Virus record (IMG/VR): IMGVR_UViG_3300028844_003583
Span: 1 to 33,754 of that record
Direction: 5' to 3' (one strand)
DNA from: a virus
Length of the DNA stretch: 33,754 nucleotides
In this document: positions 11,201-18,685 of the stretch, in pieces
Layout: every line of letters starts with the position of its first letter
Position numbering within the stretch: the stretch's first letter is position 1
Notes under the pieces: generated by a model
Told to the model about the DNA's origin: nothing
Database searches by the model: none
Seen by the model: the letters and a program-made list of their open reading frames with translations, nothing else
Position numbers and translations under genes: made by a program

Positions 11201-14200
11201 AAAGTCAGTACATCAGATATCGGTACTGATATGACAATTCTGCTTGAAGGTCTAAGATCTAAATCTACTCTTATAGATAGGTTCTTAGATAAGTCTAGTA
11301 AACCTGCAATACTGGGTGCAGTTAACTCTTTTGATACTGAAAATGATCAAGTAGTAATTCAAGCTGATAATATTAGTGTAGAACTTATCGAGCATGAGAT
11401 TGTTCACCACAATACTGCAGGCTACATAGCTAAGGCATTACACCAAAGAAGTAAAGGTGAGGCTACAGAACTTTCTACAGACGTGGAGTACTTCAGGAAA
11501 GCTACGTTTGTTTTGAGAAAGTATCTTACAGATGTAAGTGAAGAGTCTGCTGTAAATAAGATGGGTCAAAAAGCTTATGATCGTGCTGTCTACATGGTAA
11601 ATTCTGACCATGACCCTGCAACACAAATAGCTGAATTCGTAGCTATCATGTCTACAGAGTCAAAAGTATCTGAAGAAATCTATAAAGTAATAGCAGGAAG
11701 GGTACCTACTAAAACTCTGAAAGCTAGAATCTCTGATTTCGTTAAGAAAGTAACTAAGTTACTAACGACTCTTAGCGCTGAAGATTTTACAGCTACTATA
11801 GACGCTGACAAACTGCAGGATGCTTTAGTTAGAACTTTAGAGAATGGTAGGTCTTTTAAGGAGGATAAAGCAGAAGAGGCTATGAGTTACCAGATTGCGT
11901 TTAAAACTCTTAATGCTGGCCCAGGTATATCAGAATCTATGCGTTACATGAATGATTCGGTATCTAGTATGCTAGAAAGTCAGTTTGAAAGACGTGGTAA
12001 ATCTATAGCAGGAAACATTCATAAGATTATGAGCTTAAGATTTCCTATGTATGTTGATGCGGCTAACAAGCTTAAGTCCTCTTATGAGGGTTCTGAAGCT
12101 ATGCAGCAGTTAATCCATACAATCACTGGTGAAGGTACTAATAAGACCTCAAAAGCTGATCTATTAGCTCAGTCAGCTAAAGTAGAGAGTGATCATAGAA
12201 GCTCTATTGCACATCAGCATCAGGAGTTTAAAAAAGCTCTTAAAGGTGTGGATGATAGCACTAAAGAAACTATTGGGAGATTTGTTACACAGTTACCTCT
12301 ACATGACTACTTCGTACTAGCTAAAGACTTCAATACTGCAGCTAAAATTGACGCAGAAGTTGCTAGACTTGAAAGTGTTATGAGCAAACAGATAATGTCA
12401 GATATTGATGGTATTATTGACCGTAATGTTAACAGAAAAACTGAAGGTGATAGTTCAATATACAGCCTAAGTGTTAAGTACAGGCAGGGTTCTGAAGACA
12501 AGCACGGTAATGACATTAAAAGACTGTTAGCTCTTAAGTCTATACAGACTATTGGATCTAGTGATTTTGAATCGTTCTTAGGTAATACAGATCTGGTCAA
12601 CCTAATAAAAGATAACGTTATGGCTAACAAGCTTAACTTAATCAAAATAGGTGGTGCTAGTAAGATGAGAGATAGTCTACTTCCTGACTACTGGAAAGAG
12701 TCTCCTCAAATGTTACCTGTTACTATTGAAGAAGCTAGACGTTATGCTATTGGAGAAGAGACTGGTTGGAAAGTTCTACGTGAACCTACTAAATCTAGTT
12801 TAGGTATAGTGTATAAGGAGATGGTCGACTCTACGGAACTGCAAGGTTCTCATACTGACATAGGCCTTAAGTCTACTGACATAGACATTAACACTAAAGC
12901 TCATAAAGCTTATAACGGCATACTAGAGACTGCAGACGGTGGTTATAAACTAGTCCTTACTGATAAAGAACGAGCTACTGCAGGTATTGAAGATGACTTC
13001 GTTGATACGCTTATTAGAGGTACCGCTCATAGTATCGCTGTTAATGATTCACAGTACATTAGAGACGCTATCATTAAGTCTGAAAACAGGTTTGATGGTA
13101 CGGATGCAGCTAAACTAGATAAACTAAATCAGATTCTTAAGTCTAAAAATGCAGATGCACCTTGGTTTGTTAAACTAAATAAAGACCAAACTTACAGCAA
13201 CTTAAAGCACTCTATAAGAGCTAAATATAAAGTTATAGATGATAGAGCTTCAGACGTTATAGGTGAATCTGGTAATAAGTTTAGTGATGAAGTTCATCTA
13301 GTCCGTAAGGATATGTCACACTTTCTTGTTGGTGGTCACTCTTCGTCACCATTCCAAAATAAGAAAATGAAATGGGCTGTACGTATCGTTAAAGACATTA
13401 TGGCAGGTACAAAAATAGGTATGGTAGTTCTTAACCCGGTTAAGATCGCTATGGATAACGTATCTAATTTATCGTACTTGAGTGTATCTGGTGCATCACC
13501 ATTGTTTATTGCAAAACAGTACAGGGATATATCAAGGTCTTATAACGATTACCAGAACCTAGTTCATCAAATGGTAACGTATAAAGTAAGGTTGGCTGCA
13601 GACGAGAATAACGAAAACATCAAAGCTAAAATAGCTAAATTGCAGAAGAGTATAGATGCGAATCCTGTAGGTGACTTAGCACATAAAGGTTTTGTTAACT
13701 CATTAGGTTCTGATCTAGTTGCTAGAAGTTCAGACGTATCGTCAGGGTTACAGGTCGATATGGAAACAGCTTTAACTTATTTATTGAAAGATAAAAAAGG
13801 TGATATGAATGTTGTAGGACAATTCATTAACAATTTACATAAAATAGGTTTTCAGAGTGAGGATTTTGTTAAGTATTTAGGAGGTATAGTTGGAAGGGCT
13901 AAAGATGGTAAGGCTGCTCATCAGCAGTTAGATTTGACTGTTGAACGCATTAAAAGCATAAAAACTGAAGATGACATTGTGAGTTATGTTTCACAATACA
14001 CTACAAGTCCAGGCAGTGAACTAGTTAGACTAGGTTCAAGTATGACTGACTTAACTGACGTTTTAGCTAAGGAGACTTTGTATCGACATGCTATGCAGAA
14101 TGAGGGTATGAGTGCGGAAGCTGCTCGTGTTCACGTACTAGATTCGTTCCCTGACTATAAAGAGAACTTACCTATGGCAGTGAAGCAGTTGAGTGATGTT

Positions 14201-14437
14201 GGTATTATAATGTTCCCTTCTTTCTGGTTAAGAATACAGAAAGCTATATACCGTATGGCTAGGGATAAACCAGTAGGTCTTAGTACTGAATTGGCTGTTG
14301 AGCATTACCTGACAGGAAGTGTTAACACAGTGTTTGACGCTAACATCATTAACAAGTCTGAGTCATTCGGAGGTGTATTCCATATGCCACTTGAATCTTC
14401 AGGTCTTGGTAGTGCTATACCGTTGAATATACTATAG
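8234..14437 (+). CDS. Virion RNA polymerase-like giant protein (T7/N4 single-subunit RNAP core) with HExxH motif
   Basis: At 2067 residues this is the largest gene in the window. The middle carries motifs of the single-subunit RNAP family in the right order. R428 (KGGRNQRLYY) resembles the T/DxxGR motif, but with Met in the first position. D560 in DATAQGG is motif A (T7 DGSCSG, D537). R657NLSK661 then seven residues then Y669-G670 is motif B, exactly the T7 R-x3-K-x7-YG spacing. D848 in IHGIDSG is probably motif C. D560-R657-D848 spacings (97, 288) are near those of T7 (90, 275); R428-D560 (132) is near that of N4 vRNAP (135). Further on, H1054-E-I-V-H1058 is a zincin-type HExxH. The C-terminus (FPSFWLRIQK near 1994) resembles ends of other giant phage virion proteins. 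N4 vRNAP is injected to transcribe early genes; the same role is inferred here. N4 vRNAP is about 3500 residues, so this is a compact version. Confidence 0.75.
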   Translation: MYCPSIESYIRYHRELNGIDINPDTEKNTRFDVWSVTPKNIHEMINSNSSAEMPGIEASRYVKSKINNALSRVAKSKVDISDFLADIIGNDKDNIDTANADKSIALREVMEAIKGEADKARNNDIDIALLEVEGILPALPLSRIAASIGRKSLYFDQIRFKSNDESVKDAAEIEQLYYTHGLIILRQLEDKGYVNFHEDHPTIRDYTDSEIADNKFSTAATVVTDVRSISLNTDKLGVSKFDSKKPTELTQEAAFFLNRTESDIKGTKLGKIVDVMTAVGHVTQASLTELPDTVEADPNRVLSDNDPKSNVNDPISDSARQKLYDNPLRVNKSVHGLIKLLSEAMEEAGQDSSASQIIAKAFKGSPIKFNSLFGIKASNDFSVDRKESIQGQNLSKTVPLDDVVDVYRALMDSEGNPVNLHMAMKGGRNQRLYYTNSVLNAHASKQSRHMLTSGEQTIEIGSDNFKRLVNTMAETLDDETITYSDIVDGGNVKLERALKAYKSYENSKDLSTKLVAISRLPVEFPGVDYAALLSVLAGVSDIRSAKGETHVTTEFMHSADATAQGGTLTIQQALGTNANIEALLQRLGIIRDKDGNVIIDTEQKLNDIYGLMSEGITNFISGDNTRTMAIETKSGRIEDNLQQTLNLLFGGDAKGTRNLSKDATMPFIYGQGEVGATSSMSDSIAQRVIDNLDRPDTISYLADLLDDNSIKTAGHEKLKDTRGLYPAIKKALNTKGVPLQLYRIMESEINNQYLKEFKADSKAVFELANSVKNPHNLKVLPAGAVLAGIEVSEVQKYGMPLTKVVEVSSAVTGNANDPLMSEGGHTVLTRKQQLFKSIMDVSVIHGIDSGLMYHALDKVIGTVEGNNGAIVVHDQVIGSVELVRRVEEEYVKLNSRMVAEYDTHQQVMLSIAQHDPAVARTPKFKALMAKLDARLAAKAKFIAEERFNEDTDALIGDGDSFKTFSEGYVHARPTTKSKPKAKTTVKTKEKVSTSDIGTDMTILLEGLRSKSTLIDRFLDKSSKPAILGAVNSFDTENDQVVIQADNISVELIEHEIVHHNTAGYIAKALHQRSKGEATELSTDVEYFRKATFVLRKYLTDVSEESAVNKMGQKAYDRAVYMVNSDHDPATQIAEFVAIMSTESKVSEEIYKVIAGRVPTKTLKARISDFVKKVTKLLTTLSAEDFTATIDADKLQDALVRTLENGRSFKEDKAEEAMSYQIAFKTLNAGPGISESMRYMNDSVSSMLESQFERRGKSIAGNIHKIMSLRFPMYVDAANKLKSSYEGSEAMQQLIHTITGEGTNKTSKADLLAQSAKVESDHRSSIAHQHQEFKKALKGVDDSTKETIGRFVTQLPLHDYFVLAKDFNTAAKIDAEVARLESVMSKQIMSDIDGIIDRNVNRKTEGDSSIYSLSVKYRQGSEDKHGNDIKRLLALKSIQTIGSSDFESFLGNTDLVNLIKDNVMANKLNLIKIGGASKMRDSLLPDYWKESPQMLPVTIEEARRYAIGEETGWKVLREPTKSSLGIVYKEMVDSTELQGSHTDIGLKSTDIDINTKAHKAYNGILETADGGYKLVLTDKERATAGIEDDFVDTLIRGTAHSIAVNDSQYIRDAIIKSENRFDGTDAAKLDKLNQILKSKNADAPWFVKLNKDQTYSNLKHSIRAKYKVIDDRASDVIGESGNKFSDEVHLVRKDMSHFLVGGHSSSPFQNKKMKWAVRIVKDIMAGTKIGMVVLNPVKIAMDNVSNLSYLSVSGASPLFIAKQYRDISRSYNDYQNLVHQMVTYKVRLAADENNENIKAKIAKLQKSIDANPVGDLAHKGFVNSLGSDLVARSSDVSSGLQVDMETALTYLLKDKKGDMNVVGQFINNLHKIGFQSEDFVKYLGGIVGRAKDGKAAHQQLDLTVERIKSIKTEDDIVSYVSQYTTSPGSELVRLGSSMTDLTDVLAKETLYRHAMQNEGMSAEAARVHVLDSFPDYKENLPMAVKQLSDVGIIMFPSFWLRIQKAIYRMARDKPVGLSTELAVEHYLTGSVNTVFDANIINKSESFGGVFHMPLESSGLGSAIPLNIL

Positions 14438-14441
14438 ATAC

Positions 14442-14467
14442 AGTAGGGGGTTTTTATTCCCCCTACT
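14442..14467. terminator. Bidirectional terminator between convergent blocks
   Basis: A perfect 9-bp stem, AGTAGGGGG (14442-14450) with CCCCCTACT (14459-14467), encloses the 8-nt loop TTTTTATT. It starts 5 nt after the virion RNAP stop and ends 6 nt before the stop of the last minus-strand gene. TTTT follows on the plus strand; on the minus strand the downstream T-run is poor, so it may work better for the late operon. Confidence 0.75.
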
Positions 14468-14472
14468 TTTAC

Positions 14473-14661
14473 TTACTCATCCATATCAAACCAGTCAACT
14501 ACCTTATCCCTGCTAAAGTAGAGATAAGCTAAACTACCTACAATAGCCACAACGACTATTACAAGAATGACATAGGCAGTATAGAAAGATGCGATAAGTA
14601 TAGCGACAACAACAATTACTGTCGCTATAACTTTAAGCAGAGTAAATATACTATTTAGCAT
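14473..14661 (-). CDS. Small two-helix membrane protein
   Basis: A 62-residue protein made almost wholly of two hydrophobic helices (about residues 4-27 and 28-49, split by SFYTAY), with a charged tail RDKVVDWFDMDE. The open frame extends upstream to 14754 inside the SSB gene, but that part is only the SSB C-terminus in another frame, so I start at ATG 14661, overlapping the SSB stop by 11 nt. No strong Shine-Dalgarno is visible; coupling to SSB is likely. Two helices and a small size would fit a holin or an inner-membrane accessory protein, but its place in the replication block does not favour either. Function unknown. Confidence 0.6.
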   Translation of the reverse strand: MLNSIFTLLKVIATVIVVVAILIASFYTAYVILVIVVVAIVGSLAYLYFSRDKVVDWFDMDE

Positions 14662-15346
14662 TTTTATTAGAGAATCGTTTAGCTGCGAAAGATGGAGCTT
14701 TCTTAGCTGTTCCTTTAGTACCACCAGATGCACCACCAGTACGACCACCAGCAACCCATTTAGCGATATCTTCAGGAGTTAGATCATCTTTGTATGTGAT
14801 GTTATCAGCATACTTCATGTCTTTCTCTAGTCCTAGACCTGCTTCAGACTCGTTTACGATCTCTTCAGCAGTTGCACCATCACCAATACGGTAGAAGTCA
14901 CGAATGACTTTCTTTTCTTGGATCTTACCGTTGTACATAGAGTATTCAAGTTGTATACGAACCTGAACTTCTACGTCTGCGAAATCTTCCAGTACACTAA
15001 CGATTTTGTCTTTACCATCTTTACCGATAGGAAGTTCCATTTCAACAGGCATGGAAACTTCATCTAAGTCACTAACTACGATTAAGTGGTTAAAAGTTTT
15101 ATCACCAATTTCGTTAACTACTGGCTCACCATCAGGTCCAGTTTTGTTAGTGATACGTAAGTTACCGTAAAGAACTTGGTTCTGACCATTAGATTCAACG
15201 AAGAAGTCTATTACTTCTGAACCTGATGCTGAAGTAGTTACGAATGCTGCAAGAATGGTAAGAGGGTAAACACCAGATGCATTAATGTAGTTACTGCCTG
15301 AAGCTTTTACTGATGCTTTGTCTGTTTTCTTTTTAGCGAATGCCAT
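14651..15346 (-). CDS. Single-stranded DNA-binding protein, N4 SSB-like
   Basis: A 231-residue protein with a basic N-terminus (MAFAKKKTDKASVK), a beta-rich core (about 25-150) consistent with an OB fold, and a Gly/Lys-rich basic tail. Many SSBs end in an acidic tip and this one does not (it ends KRFSNKNAK). The call rests on overall look, on close association with a Sak4-like annealing ATPase, a RecB-like nuclease and DNA polymerase, and on being the last sizeable replication gene and convergent with the virion RNAP gene, as I recall for N4. N4 SSB also activates late transcription by host RNAP, so a similar second role is possible. AAAGGA precedes the ATG by 9 nt. Confidence 0.6.
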   Translation of the reverse strand: MAFAKKKTDKASVKASGSNYINASGVYPLTILAAFVTTSASGSEVIDFFVESNGQNQVLYGNLRITNKTGPDGEPVVNEIGDKTFNHLIVVSDLDEVSMPVEMELPIGKDGKDKIVSVLEDFADVEVQVRIQLEYSMYNGKIQEKKVIRDFYRIGDGATAEEIVNESEAGLGLEKDMKYADNITYKDDLTPEDIAKWVAGGRTGGASGGTKGTAKKAPSFAAKRFSNKNAK

Positions 15347-15361
15347 GTGATTATATCCTTT

Positions 15362-15397
15362 AGGGCAGTTAGCCCTTATTGTTGTGGGAATTTTCCC
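15362..15397 (-). promoter_or_regulatory. Pair of small hairpins in the SSB leader
   Basis: Between the Sak4-like stop and the SSB start lie two hairpins: AGGGC/GCCCT around a 5-nt loop (15362-15376) and GGGAA/TTCCC around 2 nt (15386-15397). They sit just upstream of the SSB ribosome-binding site (AAAGGA). They could attenuate transcription, stabilise the SSB mRNA or act as a translational operator; the sequence does not decide. Neither is followed by a real T-run. Confidence 0.35.
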
Positions 15398-15431
15398 GGT
15401 TATCTTTTACGAGTTAGAGCTAGTTATTATA

Positions 15432-15671
15432 CTAGAACTTCCACTCAGAATTGTCAGTTTGTGTGCTGAGAATCATATCTATGTGTTTTTGCAAGTCATA
15501 GTACTCTTCACCAGGTTGAAGCTTTTTGCTTTTAGCAGGGTTAACATCGTTCATTATATACTGCGTATCCGGTAAGTCAGCTAACAAAGTTCTAGCCTGA
15601 TTATCAGAACCACGGTGAGTAACTTTCAAGTTATTCACGTATATAGCATGATCGACTTCAGCGTAGAATCC
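15432..15671 (-). CDS. Sak4-like annealing ATPase, exon 2 (C-terminal 79 aa)
   Basis: This exon follows the group I intron 15672-16735. Before the first ATG here the frame reads GFYAEVDHAIYVNNLKVTHRG, which continues the exon 1 protein at KFKDKG. The splice gives ...GKFKDKG/GFYAEVDHAIYV..., matching the usual course of Sak4-type AAA proteins, which run on from a GKF segment to a DxAIYV strand and then HRxSxxQARTLLxDLPDT. Taken alone it looks like a 68-aa ORF from ATG 15638, but that start is internal. The full spliced protein is 245 aa. Splice-site choice follows the rule that exon 1 ends in U and the intron ends in G; GGATT occurs at both borders, so other cuts give the same protein. Confidence 0.8.
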   Translation of the reverse strand, partial: GFYAEVDHAIYVNNLKVTHRGSDNQARTLLADLPDTQYIMNDVNPAKSKKLQPGEEYYDLQKHIDMILSTQTDNSEWKF

Positions 15672-16735
15672 CGTTCTGTTCTAGTAGTGTCGTTAGTACT
15701 ACTACGGCAAATCATGTCTCACGACATTACATACCTGCTATATGTTTCCATATAGACCAGACTATATCTTCACCTAGTTGGGATATTTCCTACTACTGCA
15801 CCTACAAACCTGCCTCTTTGTATAGGCTTACCGCTCTTCTTGTTTTGTGCTCTGATACTAACGTATTGTTTCATATTCAGACCATCAAGTAGAGCTTGTT
15901 CGTGCATAGTAGTGTCATAAAACAGATGTGTTACATAAGGATAGGACAGAAACCAAGGACTAAACTTAGGGTTATTCGTACCTTTAACTTTACCGCTTAA
16001 GGATAAGCTATCCCTACTCTTTTTTACAGAGTAAGCAGGTCGTTTAACACCAAGTTTAGCTTTAGCTATCTTGTCTTTAGTATCTTGTGAGCATACTCTT
16101 CCTTTCAAGGCTTTACTGCATTTCAGTTTATGTTCCTCTGTGAGAACTGTGCCAGAGGTATCAAAACCAGTAGAAGTTTGGATAGCCTTATTGTAGTAAC
16201 TTTCATTTGTTACTACGTTGTGCTTTCTTTGCAAGTACATTTCGTACTTTACTGCTTCTACCCTACTGCTGAACCTTTTCAGTATAACCTTTTCGTGTGT
16301 AATCTTTACGTCATCAGGAAGATACTTAGAACTTCCCCAGTAACCTGTATCATCTTCTGGTTCACACTTAGATGACCTAACACCGATGTATTTTTTATCT
16401 TCTGTTTTATGCTGTATCTCATAGATGTAGTGATTCATAGTATTCCCTTCGGTAATTTATAGTACTATACCTTAAGTCTACTTCACTGTACATCAACTAG
16501 GGTTCCCCATTTCCACTCACTTGAGTGTACGTCTTTCGACTAGTCGTTGAACCTTCTCCATTTTAAAGGAGCTTGGCTGCTGATTGCCTAATGTCAGTAA
16601 TTTTTAAACATTCACGCTTACTGTTTCCAGTTACGTTGTAGTTTACTGACCTTAAAGGTATCCCAGCAATTAGAGGAATATTTACGTATTTCAACGTATA
16701 ACTGCGTATCACTACGCAGCAAGGCTGACTAATCC
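15672..16735 (-). ncRNA. Group I intron in the Sak4-like gene, carrying a GIY-YIG endonuclease
   Basis: The 1064-nt intron has recognisable core elements on the minus strand: a P-like AATTGCTGGGATACC (about 16659-16673), R-like GGTTCAACGACTA (about 16541-16553), S-like AAGATATAGTCT (15759-15770) and a P9 hairpin CTATATG-GAAA-CATATAG with a GNRA loop (15738-15755). Near the 5' end is a CTGCGTA/TACGCAG hairpin. Exon 1 ends ...GGT and the intron ends ...G. The endonuclease ORF lies between R and S, in the P8 loop: CCCTAGTTG before it pairs with CAACTAGG at its 3' end, and its TGA abuts S. Much of the core is nearly the same as in the 328-nt intron at 19211-19538. Confidence 0.85.
15770..16438 (-). 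CDS. GIY-YIG homing endonuclease, intron-encoded
   Basis: A 222-residue protein. The N-terminus has a GIY-YIG domain: MNHYIYEIQH then KKYIGVRSS (Y-I-Y and Y-I-G blocks), with a following basic stretch and E at YEMYLQRKHN. Two NUMOD3-like DNA-binding repeats follow at about 110-135 (HKLKCSKALKGRVCS, KDKIAKAKLGVKRPA). The C-terminal third is basic and probably holds more DNA-binding sequence. It has its own ribosome-binding site (AAGGGA, 6 nt). It probably cuts the intron-less Sak4-like allele to spread the intron. Its stop codon region is also part of the intron core (P8/S), so gene and ribozyme overlap. Confidence 0.88.
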   Translation of the reverse strand: MNHYIYEIQHKTEDKKYIGVRSSKCEPEDDTGYWGSSKYLPDDVKITHEKVILKRFSSRVEAVKYEMYLQRKHNVVTNESYYNKAIQTSTGFDTSGTVLTEEHKLKCSKALKGRVCSQDTKDKIAKAKLGVKRPAYSVKKSRDSLSLSGKVKGTNNPKFSPWFLSYPYVTHLFYDTTMHEQALLDGLNMKQYVSIRAQNKKSGKPIQRGRFVGAVVGNIPTR

Positions 16736-17233
16736 ACCTTTATCTTTGAACTTGCCTTGACCAACAGGTATAAGACCTTTCTTATCATTATCCATTACGT
16801 GATTTATGATAACTACATTCATACCATTAGCTACTAGACCTTCCTGTACGAATTTCGTCAGTATGGCAACTTCTTTATTTATATTAGAATGAATATCAAA
16901 GTTGGTATAGTTTATATTGGCGTTATCTATGATGTTTTGCATTATCGTAGAGGCAGAATCAATAGCGATAGTTTCAGGGTAGTGACCCATCTTTTCGTTG
17001 TATTTTTCTACTTTCTCGTAGAAACCTTCGATGTATATTTCGTCATCTTCAACTTCTACACTACCGCCATTGATAAGTATATCCATACCATGAAACTCGT
17101 TCACAAGCATATGAGGAATGTTTAACGGAAAGTCTTTACCATCACGAGATATGACAAACGCTTTCTTTAACGGTTTAAGCAGGTTAGTTTTACCACTACC
17201 ACTTTTACCGTTTATAAGTATTTTAGCTCCCAC
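16736..17233 (-). CDS. Sak4-like annealing ATPase (AAA_24/RecA-like), exon 1
   Basis: The first 166 residues of a 245-aa spliced protein. Walker A is G9KSGSGK15T; Walker B is ETIAID92SAST; a further strand NVVIINHV ends in H145, as in Sak4-type RecA-like core proteins. This family (phage nucleotide-binding protein, AAA_24) promotes single-strand annealing together with an SSB, and here the SSB gene is directly downstream. The start is GTG 17233, with AGGAGA 6 nt upstream. Without splicing the frame runs seven codons into the intron (GLVSLAA) and stops, so an unspliced product would lack the C-terminal third. Confidence 0.85.
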
Positions 17234-17242
17234 GAACTTCTC

Positions 17243-17392
17243 CTATTCTAAATTTAAAAAATCTTGATCAGCTTCATAATTTCTTATGGCATTCATCAAG
17301 GACTGTTCTTTTTCTTCCTCAGACATCTCATCTTCATGATCAGGATGCCTGTCATCGTAAATGTGTTGATAGTAATCATCAGGAACGTTCAT
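17243..17392 (-). CDS. Small acidic protein, 49 aa
   Basis: A short ORF filling the gap between the RecB-like nuclease and the Sak4-like ATPase. It starts at ATG 17392, overlapping no coding sequence, and ends 9 nt before the GTG of the next gene. The protein is rich in Asp, Glu and His (DDRHPDHEDEMSEEEKEQ) with no recognisable motif. An intact frame with tight spacing in an otherwise gap-free operon supports it being a gene; there is no strong Shine-Dalgarno. Confidence 0.5.
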   Translation of the reverse strand: MNVPDDYYQHIYDDRHPDHEDEMSEEEKEQSLMNAIRNYEADQDFLNLE

Positions 17393-17395
17393 ATA

Positions 17396-18226
17396 CTAGA
17401 CCTTAAGACGAGGATCATTCCACAATAAGTGAGTCAGCTCAGGATACTTTTCAGTCGCTAATAGTGTTTCCTTAGCGTGATTTAACATACCACTAATGAA
17501 TTCTATGTCTTCATCTGTGATAATTTCAGTCAGTACTGTCACTTCAGAAGGATAGCTTTTCAGGGGCTTATTAGTCTTTTCACTTATACCACCATCAATA
17601 TACCTATTGACGTAAACAAGCCTCATACGAGTAGGCTTGTAACCATTAGCTATAAGTAAGAACGCATAAACTAATAATTGATACTTATAGTTCTGCGGAA
17701 TGTACTTAGGCTTAGTTTTTGAGTTGTAAGTCTTGTAGTCGGTTATACAGCAATCGTCTTTAGTACCTTCAAGAAGATCTAGTTTACCACTTACATAAAT
17801 ACCATCATCTAAATCAGTGACAAGTACTTTCTCAACTTCAAGAAAGTTCTGAATATTGACCAGTACATAGTCGTTTATCAAGGCACTAGCAGGCTGTTCA
17901 AACTCACTAGTTACTAAGGAAGTGTCAACATCTTCATGCTTGTCATACGACTTTATATAAGCGTATATAGCATCCTTATCCACTTCTATCTTCTTGCCTA
18001 CGCATTCAGCTATATAGTGAACTACTGTTCCTATAACGCTGGCAGTACTTCCAGTGAAACCATCTTCACCTAGTACTACTTCACGATACCATTTGTACTT
18101 TTTATCAATGTAAGTACTAAATTTACTAGGACTTATATTGATGTCACAATCTTCAGGCAGATACGCCTTTTCATGATCGTAAGCTAGTGGATTTTTACCA
18201 CCATACGGTTCTGTTTTTTCAGTCAT
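17396..18226 (-). CDS. PD-(D/E)XK nuclease, RecB/Cas4-like
   Basis: From ATG 18226 the protein has 276 residues. RecB-family motifs are clear: H70 in GTVVHYIAE, D150 in SGKLDLL, D163-Y-K165 in ITDYKTY (the D-x-K catalytic pair) and Q183 in YQLLVYAF (QxxxY). No cysteines of a Cas4 Fe-S cluster are arranged as expected, so this is a plain exonuclease of the PDDEXK_1 type. Placed between DNA polymerase and the Sak4-like ATPase, it probably makes single strands for annealing-type recombination or degrades host DNA; N4 has a comparable nuclease near its SSB. The open frame extends to 18241, but AGAGGT lies 5 nt before the ATG at 18226. Confidence 0.85.
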   Translation of the reverse strand: MTEKTEPYGGKNPLAYDHEKAYLPEDCDINISPSKFSTYIDKKYKWYREVVLGEDGFTGSTASVIGTVVHYIAECVGKKIEVDKDAIYAYIKSYDKHEDVDTSLVTSEFEQPASALINDYVLVNIQNFLEVEKVLVTDLDDGIYVSGKLDLLEGTKDDCCITDYKTYNSKTKPKYIPQNYKYQLLVYAFLLIANGYKPTRMRLVYVNRYIDGGISEKTNKPLKSYPSEVTVLTEIITDEDIEFISGMLNHAKETLLATEKYPELTHLLWNDPRLKV

Positions 18227-18240
18227 ATTGACCTCTAACA

Positions 18241-18507
18241 TTACACCAGTTGCAAGAACCCTATAGGGCTTACTTCCATTTCTGGTAGTTCAGTTTCAGG
18301 GTAAATGAACGCTTTCCATAGCAGTGATGGTACTGATGTTGTACCACCTGAATAGAGTGTCACAAACCCACCTTTAGCATTGGCGTACATAGTAGACTCA
18401 CGTTCATAAACATCAACCTGTTTCTGTACACCTCCACTCATTATAATTACTTGAAGACTATCAACCTTACTAAAAGGTTTAGTGTTCATCGGTTTTTTCT
18501 TCTTCAC
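18241..18507 (-). CDS. Hypothetical protein, 88 aa
   Basis: No family recognised. The N-terminus is basic (MKKKKPMNTKPF); the rest is beta-like with a segment GGFVTLYSGGTTSVPSLLW. The GTG at 18507 is preferred because AGGAGG sits 6 nt upstream, which makes it overlap the previous gene by 29 nt. An inner ATG at codon 7 is the alternative. It ends where the nuclease gene begins. Confidence 0.6.
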   Translation of the reverse strand: MKKKKPMNTKPFSKVDSLQVIIMSGGVQKQVDVYERESTMYANAKGGFVTLYSGGTTSVPSLLWKAFIYPETELPEMEVSPIGFLQLV

Positions 18508-18685
18508 CTAGTGCCTCCTGTATCCAAGCCATAGCAGTGTTTATATCATCAATAGGTACGTGTATTTCATGCTGTTCAGCAAGAGTTTCGTACTTGCCTA
18601 TAGCATCCCACACTACCTCTAACGCATTTCTAATTCTGCTATCTGTTAAAGTCTCTACTTCGTTAGTATTTCCTGTGCTATCCAT
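18479..18685 (-). CDS. Hypothetical protein, 68 aa
   Basis: A small acidic, helical protein (sample: RIRNALEVVWDAIGKYETLA) ending in EEEKTDEH. The ATG at 18685 overlaps the polymerase stop by 8 nt and has GGAG 7 nt upstream, so it is probably coupled to polymerase translation. No motif recognised. Confidence 0.65.
   Translation of the reverse strand: MDSTGNTNEVETLTDSRIRNALEVVWDAIGKYETLAEQHEIHVPIDDINTAMAWIQEALGEEEKTDEH

Noticed and set aside
14473-14754. 93-aa start for the small membrane protein
   Set aside because: The first 31 codons are the SSB 3' end in another frame; ATG 14661 gives a clean two-helix protein.
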